Part shown: positions 13,895-23,949 of the stretch, one piece after another | Position numbering within the stretch: the first letter of the stretch is position 1 | How the letters are laid out: each line of letters starts with the position of its first letter | Origin: Umbilicaria muhlenbergii | Lineage: Eukaryota; Ascomycota; Lecanoromycetes; Umbilicariales; Umbilicariaceae | DNA length: 64,000 nucleotides | Assembly: GCA_000611775.1 (NCBI GenBank) | Contig: KK106981.1 | Location: 8,144,404 to 8,208,403 of the forward strand | Direction: 5' to 3' | Translations under genes and position numbers: made by a program | The notes under the pieces: model-generated | The model's input: the letters and a program-made list of their open reading frames with translations, nothing else | Told to the model about the DNA's origin: nothing | Database searches by the model: none

Positions 13895-15126
13895 GGTTTG
13901 GGGGGAAGATGAATGGACAATTGGACCTTTTTAGCGCAGGTAGGTGATATGGTCTTCAGCCAGTACTCGGTAGAGAGCAGTACGTTTTTGGAGTCGAAGG
14001 TCGGAATTTCGTAGATTGAAGGCCTGGATAGATCTTGAGTCCAGGCTTGCTCCGTTTCAAGATTGGAAAAATGATGGTGTCTCAGATGACAGTGTTGGAA
14101 GAAGCTTGTATCCACGTTGAACCTTTTACCGCGCCATCCCGCCTCCACATCTCGATCGAGCCGTCCCCAATCTTATCTTATCTGAACCTACATCAGCAAC
14201 ACCATGTCTCCCCCATCGAGCCGATCTTTTCTACAGACAGTTTTCAGTATTTACCCCGTAAAGAACATGGTGATACTACACTCTACTAGCCAGTACGTTG
14301 GCCGGAGACGGTCTTCGAAAGACTACGTCAACATGCAGAAGAGGTGGCTAGCATCGAGGCTGTACCGCCGCCGCACACCACCGAGGACGGAATAAGAACG
14401 ATTGATGCGAGTCCCCCAATCGTTGTTGGTTTTTGCCAATTGTTCCCCGGCATGGCCTGCGCCCTCGCACATCTAAGCCACTGGCGGGATAGCCACGTGA
14501 TGCCTTACCTCCGTACCTTTGCGGGTTGTCTTCGGTCGCAGTCAGCAGCGATCGTTACTTGATTTGACCACGCATGCTATTTCTGGCCGTGCTCGGTCCT
14601 GCCCCCTGCCATGCTTACCTTCCCTTACCGTCCCGTCCCTTCCTCGTGCCGTCCAAGCATCATGCTGCCCTCAATTTTAGACCGCCGAATACTTCGTGCG
14701 CTTGTGCCGCCCTCAACCCCATCCATCCCTGATTCCAATCAAACGCAAATGTCACCGCCGCATCTAGTGCATTCTGCTGTCTGCCCATTCGCCAGCCCTG
14801 TCACCATGGACTCGAGCTGCAGTACCCCGAATCCCAAGTCGCAAGCAAAAGTCGGAGGCTCTCCCACATCTGCTCACTTTCAATCTTCAACGGCCGCGTC
14901 AAATCAACTCGTGCTCTACCTTCAACCGCTTGCTGAACCGGCTCCTGAGCTGTCCATTCTTTTCGCATTTGTGTGGGAAGACTTCTCCCAATCCCACAGG
15001 CATACAGAATCAGACAGCCAAATATCCACAACGCATATTGACTCACACAAGAGCCAGAGGCCCGCCCTTATGCGCTCCTTCTTGCGCTTGATTGTGTGTC
15101 CCAGGCATTGATATTCAAAATCATAT
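13895..15126. other. Divergent intergenic region, about 1.2 kb
   Basis: No supported gene. Open frames at 14035-14562 and 14611-15111 lack recognisable domains and splice structure. The stretch separates the ALDH gene from the secreted protein gene and should contain both promoters. A TATATGA sequence overlaps the start codon of the right-hand gene. Confidence 0.45.
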
Positions 15127-17915
15127 ATGAAGATGTTGAGGCGTATTCTAGGGGTAGGTTTGGTATACGGGCTGGTTGCGGCAGTCAGTGCACAGAGTGC
15201 AACGACCACAGGTCAATCCTTTTCTATACGATGTAGAAAGTTCTGTTCTGACCAATGCGTAGGCAGCTTCACAAACGGCACAATCACGAGCACAGCGAAA
15301 GCTACAAGCTGTCCTTACGGGACCGCAGCCGACATCGATGAAGTGGCATACACAGTGGGTCGCGATTGTGCCCTCTTACTGGATTATTATGCGAACCCTT
15401 ACTACTATTGGGCTGCCACAAGTGTTCCGAGTTTATCGAGCGAGTGCGGTGTGAAATGGACATCTTCTTATGAACAGTTCTTGGCAACGGCTCCAATAGC
15501 GCCGTCGAGTGTCGACACCGTAACAGCACCCTTCTACGCCGAGAGCTTTTCTTTCACTCCAACAGCACCATGCTGTTCCAGCTGTACTCTATCTGGGGCC
15601 AACGTGCAGGTAAGATTTTGGCCAACCCCGGCGCCCGTCCCAGCAGTGTCCATCTTGGTGGATCCAGAAACCAACTTTACTTAGTATGCTCAGGTTACTC
15701 AATCAATTGCTAGTCAGTTGCTAACAACCCTCCAGTACCTCCCCTTCAGTCTACGTGGTATTCTCGTCACTCGGTGCTACAGACCTCTGCGGAGATGTCG
15801 GAAAAACGGTGTACAATACGACTTTGTCATTTGGGCAGCATGAACTGTCTACTAGCATGGGTGACGATTTCTCCGCGGATTTTCATCCACAAACATGGTT
15901 GATTGGTGGCCCGGTCACGTCGTTCGCATGGACAGCCTTTGATTATGCGGATCTTAGCAAAGGGTATGTAAAAAACTCATGAACCCCTTTGGGTCATTGT
16001 GCTGGAGGGTCACTAACGCCTGAGTCTCAGGAATTGTTCGAACATTACCGTCGAATGGTGGTCCAATGTAAATGGCCACGATCCGCAGAGTTACAGCACT
16101 ATTCCTGCTAGTATGACCTCTAATATATGGGAGTTTGTAAATTACCAATACACCTACAACCCATGCTCTCCTACCCTCTCAGTTCCTACCCAAATAAGGT
16201 CTCTTATGCCCGCATGGGAAACTTGCATCGACGGTATTTACGCATTCTACGACCCTCCTTTCGTCTTGCATCCGGAGAATGGCCTTATTGCGCCGGGCCC
16301 TACGACTACACCTGATATCAAAACCACGACAACACCGGCGACTGTGGGGCCGACACCGGTTCCTCAAACTGCAAGTCCTACTACCACCGCTAGCCCAGCC
16401 CCAAAGCCTCCAACATCAAGTGCTTCTACAAGCACTCCGGCACCAGTTGTCGTTGCTCAGCCCGCGGACAACCAACCAGCGAGCAAGGACGTTAACAACG
16501 ATAAACCGGTTGGTAACCAGCCTGCGAGTAATAATAATCCGCCGGCCAACAATCAGCCAACTAATACTGGCAATGGGGGAGGCCAGCCTCCATCTTCCTC
16601 AGCAACTCCCACCTTCCGCCTACAGCAAGGTGCAGGAAGCAGCGCAGGAGATCCCCCAGCTTCAAGTCCACCCGACCCTGCCAAGAGCGTCATCGACAAC
16701 GCCGACCCACCATCACAATCCCAGAACGCAGGCGCTCAATTCCATCCCGAAGCATCCCCAATCGCGACCCTCGGCGGCCAAACAATCACCGCCGTAGCCG
16801 GAGGCGTCGCCATGGGCGGCATAACCCTCCTCCCCGGCGCCGCTCCGCTCACCATCAGCAACACCCCTATCTCCGTCGGCCCCTCCTTCATCATGATTGG
16901 CAGCTCCTCCATCGCCCTACCCTTAGCAACCGCCACCCCCGCCTCACTCCCCCCGATCGGTAACCAACAAATCCACCCCCTCTCCAACGGCGCCGTCCTA
17001 ATCGGCACCTCCACCCTCCCCCCCGGCGGCGCCGCCACCATTGACAACACCCCCATCTACATCGGCAGCACAAACCTCATCATCGGCTCCTCCACCACCA
17101 TCGCTCTCGTCGCCCTCCCCCCCCAACCCACCGCCCCACTCCCCTCCTCAATCGGCGACCAACCGCTCCGCCTCCTCTCCAACGGCGCCATCCTAATCGG
17201 CACCACCACCCTCTCCCCCGGCGCCGTCGCCACCATAAGCGGCACCCCCATCTCCATCGCCCCCAACGCCGCCTCCGTCGTCATCGGCCCATCCACCTAC
17301 CCCCTCCCCGCCGCCGCCTCCTCCCCCGCCCCCACCGCCCTCCGATTCCACATCGCCGCCAACGGCGGCCTCGTCCTCCCCAACGGCGCCACCCTCGCCC
17401 CCGGCGCCCCCGCCACCACCCTCGCCGGCACTACCATGTCCATGCTCGCGGACGGCGGCGCCCTCGTCCTCAACGGCACCAGCACCGTCGCGCTCGCGCT
17501 GCCCACGCCCACGGGGCCGGACGTGCTGACGATTGCGGGGGCGACGATGACGGCGGGGGCGGCGGGGGCGGATTTGGTTTTCGGGGGGACGACGCTGGTG
17601 GTGGGGGGGCAGGCCGCCACGGTGGGGGGGGAGAGGGTCAGTTTGGCGAGTGGCGGGGTGGTGGTCGGGACGGGGACGGGGGTCGTGGTGCCGTTGGAGA
17701 CGGGGACGGCCGCGGCCGGAGGGTTGGGCGGGTTTATTTTGAGTGGGTTTGGGGATATTGGCGCGCCCACGGTTGTTGCGGGGTGGGTGTTGCGGGGGTG
17801 GTGGGTGTGGGGGTGGGCGTTGGGGCGTTGGTGTTGTAGAGTAGGGGGTTGGCGTTGCGGGTTGCAACACAGGGGTTGCATGCATGTGGGTGGGCGTTTG
17901 GGATGGGGTTTGTAG
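15127..17915 (+). CDS. Large secreted/cell-wall protein with Ser/Thr/Pro linker and Gly/Thr-rich repeats
   Basis: Three exons (15127-15683, 15736-15963, 16031-17915) give 889 residues as read. Residues 1-22 form a signal peptide ending LVAAVSAQ. A cysteine-containing N-terminal domain of about 350 residues follows, with several NxT/NxS sites (for example NCSNITVEWW), then a Pro/Thr/Asn-rich linker, then repeated modules built on patterns such as LSNGAVLIGTSTLPPGGAATI and SNGAILIGTTTLSPGAVATI. Such proteins are extracellular or wall-anchored in fungi; function unknown. The last 44 residues are Trp/Arg-rich and look out of frame. In the +2 frame the DNA codes for a hydrophobic Gly/Val stretch and a stop at 17837-17839, a plausible membrane or GPI tail. 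A missing base in the G run near 17776 would explain this. Confidence 0.8.
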
Positions 17916-18329
17916 GTGTATGAGTGTTGTAAACACAGCGGATAGTGAGGACTTGTATATATTGAAGTCTAGTTGCAGCGAAATGAAAACCAGTTGCCTG
18001 TAATAAACTCTGGTTGTTGTTCTGGACCGTATGCCATTCTTAAGGCTTGCAAGAGATTCTTGATGGCCATCCATCTGCCTCCTCGTGCAGTCTCGCTTTT
18101 ATGTTCGGTCCGGGACCCACGACGAGGTTGTGGCAGAGTTTGGCCACTCTGATTCAGATTGAAGGCCCAAATTTACTGGCGACTTCGATTCGGATCCAAC
18201 ATCCGAACTTGTTGAGGGTTCCGCAATTTCGGATTTCTTAGTTCCCTCTTCATCCAAATCTGGAGGGTTCAAGGAGTCAGCAGACGATGCATGTAGTAAA
18301 GACTCTTCGGTTACAAATGGTTAACAGAT
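17916..18329. other. Convergent 3' intergenic region
   Basis: This is about 0.4 kb between the ends of the secreted protein gene and the NLR gene. No gene is supported. Three related pieces containing TTCGGAT or CCGAA(c/t) words occur near 18185-18235 but form no clear repeat. Confidence 0.4.
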
Positions 18330-21300
18330 CTAGGGTAGTGTCGGTGGCTTGCCTTTCATATGTGACCTTAGCATCCGGGCTGTGTCCCCGTATCCCCAAC
18401 GTTCCGCCACTTGCAGCGCTGTCTCTCCGAGCCGGTTCTTTGCGCGGACGTTCACTCCGCACTTTAGCAACAGCAGTGCTATACGTTCTTGACCGTATCT
18501 CACTGCGGAATGCAATGCAGTCTCATCCTCCCAATCCAGCGCATGTGCATCCGCTCCTTCTTCCAGTAACAGCTTTACCACTTGCTCATGTCCCTTGCGC
18601 GCTGCCGCCTGCAACGCCGTATCATGGTTCCAGTTCTTTGCGTTGATATTAGCTCCCTTACTTAGTAGCAGCCGCACTACATCCTCAAGACCATGAGATG
18701 CCGCCGCGATCAATACTAGTCCACCTTCCACACCGTTTATGTTGAGGTCCGCTCCTTCTGCCAGCAGCAACTCAACCACTTTCCCCTGATAGTTTTCTGC
18801 TGCTCGGTGCAGTGGTGTATGACCAGAATTGTCTCTTACGTTGATATAAGCTTCATGTTGCAGCAGAAATCGCACTATAGCCTCAAAGCCGTTTGAGGCA
18901 GCCTCATGCAACGCAGTCCATCCATCGCCATCTTGTGTATTAACGTTGGCCCCAGCCGCAAGCAATATTGACACTGTAGCCTCAAAGCCGTCTGAGGCAG
19001 CCCAATGCAACGCAGTCCATCCAGCGCCAATTTGTGTATTAACGTTGGCCCCAGCCGCAAGCAATATTGACACTATAGACTCAAGACCAAAATAAGAGGC
19101 TATCATTAATTCAGTAGGATTATTATGGAGGGATCTAAAGAAACCCCTGGATCTCTCGTACACTTTATACCATATGAGAAATCGCTCTGAGCCGGGAACA
19201 CATAAGTTGCGCGCTGGCTTTACCAGCGAGCTCCCGCCACGAATTTCAGCGGCTCGGAAATGAAAAGCCCAATTCTTCGCGGCGTAGTCCAAGAAGCAAT
19301 GCGCAATCACGTAGTGGCTGATCATTTCTCTTTCTTTCCAATAGGCAGTTCGATCATCCAGAACCAGAGCATGGCTTTCGAATACGTCAAAAGAGAGGTA
19401 CAAGATGCAGATCTCTGCAAGAACATTGTTGGATTCGACCAAATGCAAAGAATTTTTCCAAGCTCCTGAAAGGCCCTTGTTGATAATTGAGTCTGCTGTT
19501 AAGAACTCCTTCGCGGTTTGATGAACAAGGTAAACCTTTGAGTCTATAACTCTTAGAAAAAGGCCGCAGAGGTTCTTCAAGGTTGTTTGGAGATCGAACA
19601 TGAGATTTGGTTGTAAGTCCTCCATAGATCTGTGACCGGGCCGGATGGCCAGAGCAACATTGACCTCTTCCAGTGTGAGGGGCCTAGTACTTGCGATTAC
19701 CACATGAAGAATCCGTCGAGCATCATCAGGATTGGAACTCTGCCGAAGAATTTTTTCAAATGTCGCATCGAGGTCGCGAGGTAGATTTCTTAGTATGCCA
19801 TCGAACTCACTTTCAGAGGGCTTTGACGTGCTGAGGAGCATGTCAAGAATGAGAGATACCCAAAGGAATGTCCGGTCTGCGCTCGCGATAAGGCGATCTT
19901 TCAGCCGATTCCGAACTTTATCTGAGAGGTCCCAAAGAGTGCCTAGCCTGTCTATTCTAGCTTTAATAACAAGCTCGATATCGGCACTGAGAGCTTTTGT
20001 TTCATCTTCAACCTTCAGTCGGATTGTTGGCAGAGTTTTGAACCGTCTCTCGATCGAACTGTACGGACGGCTGGTGATGATCATTTTGAGCGATGTCTCA
20101 TGGGTACGCGAGGCTGCATTTCTTCCGTAGAATTCAGTTATGAGATCCATAAGCTCAGTTCGAGCTGGTTCTTCACATTCATCCAGGCCGTCAATGACAC
20201 AAATGATGTTGCCAGCGCCAGAATCTGTAGATACCGTGGTTAAGATGTCCCACAACGTATCGAGCTCCTCCGTAAAAGTCCGGTTTTTGCTTTCATAATC
20301 TCTCATGGCGTGTTTGATCATAGCCGGTCTAGACTTAAAGAACTGATGTAACAACGCGCAGAGGGCGGTTCTAGCACTTTTCTGCTTCTCGTGGTCATCT
20401 TTGAAGAAGAAGTAGCAGACAGTACCAGGTAATGTCGATTGAGATTTCTCACTCTGGAGCCCATGGACTAGGAACTTGGCCATTACAGATTTTCCGCATC
20501 CAGGATCCGCTGATACCCATAAAAGGTTCGAGCTTTTCGTTCGTCGCCAGTCGCAATATCTTTCGTGCTCCAAAAACCATTGGCAGGTCCCTGGTTCCCA
20601 CTTTGGGGTCCTAGTCATGAATGAACTGTAGTTAGATGTGTACAGACACTGCAAGCAGTCCTTTTCCTTTTCAGAAAGGGACACAGAGACAGCTAAATAT
20701 CTGGTAATTCAGCCTAATGAGAGAAATTTATGCTTGGCGCTAGGATCTACCTACGCGGTACAGGAGATGACGTCCTCACAGGGACTGCCGAATCCACCAA
20801 CCTTTTCAAAGCCATCCATACTGGTGAGTACTTCTGACTAGCGTTGTCGGCGAATTTGCACATATTCACATGATTTGCGTTTGCCATACCGACGGCGATC
20901 TCGTTATCGATATTCAGACACGCAGAGTTTTTGCTTACGATCTACAATAGCAATGGTTAGCCATGGTTTCATTTCTAAACTCTGTTCAGTCCAACAAACC
21001 AGTTGATTTCCGATCTTCTCGGTTTCCCAGAAGGTCCGGATTTCAAGCTGGGAGCTGCGTTCAATAAACTGTTGTGAAATGTCGGCAAGAGTAGAGGAGT
21101 TACTCTTCAAGGCGTTCAGGAAGTTGGTATTGCCACCAAATCCGAGTTGAGGAATGTTCACAAGATCTGCGGCAAATTTGCCCCAATAAGCAATGTCTGC
21201 TCCTCGATGAGGCACCCCTAAGAAGAGACACCCTTTCACACATCTAAGTAGGCCTGCGTAATGTTTTGACCGCTCATGGGCGAGGATTAAAGCCTTTTCA

Positions 21301-21925
21301 GTGTCACCAGCCTAATCTCTGCACAATCACTGAACCTGATAACAAGCTTACCTTCTTAACCACAATGCCACCAAGACTGTGCGCAATGAATATGATAGGT
21401 TTTGTTCTCTGCTCTTCGCTTTCCCTTTTTTTGTCGAGCCTGTCCAGCAGCATGGCCGCTTCATCGGTTATGTCTGTAACAGCACTGGTAAAGATGGTTT
21501 TCGAATTGTAGCCATACGACATAATTCTTGCGGGTGAGATCTGGGACGGCAGAAAGTCGCGAAGCCATAGCTTTCCGTTCGAGTCGGTCCATGTTGCTTC
21601 CCAGTCTCCTTCCAGTCCATGAACAGCGATAACACTGACATTGTTAGCAAGTAATCAGGCAGAGTGAGAATGGCAAGCTGCTTAACTCAACAGTGTATTC
21701 ATTCTCCTCTAAGGGATTCGCGAAAGTGAAGAGTCCACAGTCCTCTCTTGGGACCTAAAAATGCTTGTGTCAGCAGATGTGGCGGTGAAGACAACAGTAC
21801 CATGCAAACAGAGGAACAGCAAGCTGCACCTTTCCGCTTGCCCTCGCACTTGATCCACCTTCGTCACGTTGAAGCTCCTCCTCGGCTTTCCTCTTTCCAG
21901 ATCTGAAACGTGATGTCAACGACAT
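18330..21925 (-). pseudogene. SesB-NACHT-ankyrin NLR-type receptor with one frame break in the hydrolase domain
   Basis: Fungal NOD-like receptor, a class linked to self/non-self recognition and programmed cell death. Exons: 21830-21925, 21687-21754, 21352-21634, 20751-21293, 18330-20700. The N-terminal alpha/beta-hydrolase (SesB-like) domain shows VIAVHGLEGDWEATWTDSNG, the nucleophile motif FIAHSLGGIVVKK and LFLGVPHRGAD. The NACHT domain shows P-loop SADPGCGKS and Walker B ICVIDGLDE; about seven ankyrin repeats end the protein. With exon 4 shortened by one base all phases agree and the product would be 1119 residues. As written, the frame hits TAA at 20904-20906 after CVSEYR, while the conserved continuation NEIAVGMANANHVNMCKF lies in the next frame. 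Either a disabling one-base insertion or a sequence error. From about 20684 the NACHT-ankyrin part is open and might be translated alone. Confidence 0.85.
18880..19077 (-). repeat. Two near-identical 99-bp ankyrin repeat units
   Basis: Copies 18880-18978 and 18979-19077 each encode one 33-residue ankyrin unit around SILLAAGANVNTQ and GWTALH. I count seven differences in 99 positions, far closer to each other than to the neighbouring ankyrin units, so they arose by recent duplication or are homogenised. Confidence 0.9.
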
Positions 21926-22865
21926 ATAGATAAGGTTGCCTCTGCTTGGGATCTAGAGATTATCACCGTTCTCATCTTAAGACAGCTGAGGTCCAGCAAA
22001 GCCTCGTGCCGCTTTAAACAAGCCGCTGCCTTCTCTGGACCAATTTTGCTCCATCTGATGCCGCCTTACACCCGCAGGAGGCTGACCATACGGAGGCCAC
22101 TAGCACTTAGCGATCCCCCCGACACGCAGACGTACGTAGCGATCCGACACGCAGACCTACGTAGCGATCCGGTAGCCTTTCAGAAACACGGATTGCACAC
22201 TGCCAAATCGGTCGGGCGCTTGAAGCACCTCTGAAATGTAACCTATCGCATGATCTTTTCTTGTATTGCCATTTTCATTTTTTGACTAGGTGGCTGATGC
22301 GTCTCTGCAAGGGTAACGGGTATCAACGAGCAAACCGTGTTCTATCACAACGATGGTCACATTCTCGATCATCAGAGATTTTGAGGATATCATTGGTGGA
22401 AGTTTTCTAGCTCAGCCCTAAGATGGCGCGGTAATCCGTTGACTTCTGAAGCCAAGATGCATCGTGCCTTGGCAACACCACCTTGCTTGACAACATCGCA
22501 CGGAATCCATAGACCTGCTGTCTGCTCAGTTTCGCAGACTACCTAGACGGAACTGCTGTCGGCAATTCGAGTGTATGAAGTGAGAGCCTTGGGATCACCG
22601 CCGGGAAGGACATGATCTAGGCCCCAAATGCGAAAAACAATCGAGGGCCGCTTCAACAGGACGAAGGCCCCCCCCAGCACCATAATATTCTCGTTCCCCT
22701 TTCTATACCACGTATGCTTCAATGCTAACCAACGACCTCCAGCCCCTCCTTCCCTGTCTTGAACCGAGCACTCTCAACCTAGCGCCCTAGCGACTTCTCA
22801 GTTCCCTGCTTCCCATTCCTACCTGGCTACCCCCAACCTCCTCAATCCCTCCCTCAACCCCCTTA
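21926..22865. other. Intergenic upstream of the NLR gene
   Basis: About 0.9 kb with no supported gene. A short tandem duplication at about 22108-22160 repeats a block made of CGATCC, GACACGCAGAC and TACGTAG. C-rich sequence at 22735-22865 adjoins the 3' end of the next minus-strand gene. The NLR promoter should lie just right of 21925. Confidence 0.5.
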
Positions 22866-23750
22866 TCAGACCTCTCCCCACTCCCCTCCCCCCCCTCTTC
22901 CCCCTGCCCCCAGCGGCGACCCCACCCACCCATCCTTCCACGCCCCAACTTTCTCTCTACTCCTCCCCCTCCTCAGTGCCGCGATAGTCGAACTGTCGGT
23001 CACAGCGTCCGAAGCCAAGGTGTTAGCGGCGAGGAAGTTGGCATCGCTTTGCGTGGAGGGCGTGGGGTCAAGGTCGTGGGGGTGGATGTTGAAATGTTGT
23101 GTCTGGGGGTTCCTCCGCCTCCCGCGACTCACACTTCTCGCAGTCCCTGCTCTGCTGGCCCTACTTACATCCCTCAAACTCCGACCCAGTCTCCCCGCCT
23201 GTCCCCTCAATACCCACATTTCCTTCTCCATCCTCCTAGCTTCCCTCTTCCACTTCTCCGCCTCTGCATCCCTTCTGTCATTCTCCCACCTCCTTCGCCT
23301 TCTTCGCGCCATCCACACGGCCACCAATCCCGCCATCATTCCCACAAATGTCGTGAAACTCAATAGAAACCAGATCAAATATGCTGGTCTCGTACCTCGC
23401 TCACCAATCGCATCTTGGATCAGAAATACCAGCGCGATCAGGGAAGAAAACAAGGCTACTTGGACCAGCACTAGTAACATCCACCAAAGACGCCGGTAGC
23501 GGCGGATGAGTCTCTTGTGGCTGGTTGAGAGCTCTGAGATGATGGAGGGTGCGATGGGCTTGGTGGCAATGCCGTACAAGGCATCTCTGGCGATGGCGGC
23601 GGCGAGGAAGGATTCGAAGGTTTGGTTGGGGTGGCTGGAGGAGTAAGGAGCAGAGGCGAGGGATTGGTGGCGGCGCCAGTGGGTGTGGGAGTGAGTGTCT
23701 GCTGCGAAGGGGAGGGGTTCGGATGGGATGCTGCTGGTGGAAGGGGTCAT
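22866..23750 (-). CDS. Predicted two-TM membrane protein with basic coiled tail, fungal-specific, function unknown
   Basis: Single-exon frame of 294 residues starting MTPSTSSIPSEPLPFAADTH. Two hydrophobic helices are clear: WWMLLVLVQVALFSSLIALVF and, after a short loop, LIWFLLSFTTFVGMMAGLVAV. A strongly basic, charged helical region follows (RRRRRRWENDRRDAEAEKWK), then a Ser/Arg-rich and a Gly-rich tail. I do not recognise a named family; similar two-TM proteins occur widely in fungi. The frame is also open upstream of 23750, but that part is antisense-like and lacks the protein-like pattern, so the start at 23750 was chosen. It lies about 200 bp downstream of the RNA-binding protein gene on the same strand. 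Confidence 0.7.
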   Translation of the reverse strand: MTPSTSSIPSEPLPFAADTHSHTHWRRHQSLASAPYSSSHPNQTFESFLAAAIARDALYGIATKPIAPSIISELSTSHKRLIRRYRRLWWMLLVLVQVALFSSLIALVFLIQDAIGERGTRPAYLIWFLLSFTTFVGMMAGLVAVWMARRRRRRWENDRRDAEAEKWKREARRMEKEMWVLRGQAGRLGRSLRDVSRASRAGTARSVSRGRRRNPQTQHFNIHPHDLDPTPSTQSDANFLAANTLASDAVTDSSTIAALRRGRSREKVGAWKDGWVGSPLGAGGRGGGGEWGEV

Positions 23751-23949
23751 GATCAAAGACTCGATACAGAACACGTTGATAGATAGGGTGGCTTGATGGT
23801 GTATAGAGTGTGAGCGTGTGAGACGCGGGATTGAGTAAGTGGGGTATAAGGGGCATGATGTGAACGACTCTGGTTTCGTATCATTCACCACAGACTGGGT
23901 TACCTGGAAAGAACGCTGAAGCCTAGCTCGGGTAGTATTAGATGTGTTC

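Noticed and set aside
14611-15111. 166-codon plus-strand ORF upstream of the secreted protein gene
   Set aside because: Ser/Pro-rich random-like composition, no domain or splice support; it overlaps the expected promoter.
17193-18074. Long minus-strand ORF (293 codons) antisense to the secreted protein gene
   Set aside because: Its Pro/His- and Gly-rich content is the mirror of the GC-rich codons of the plus-strand gene, which has a signal peptide and spliced exons; no domain of its own.
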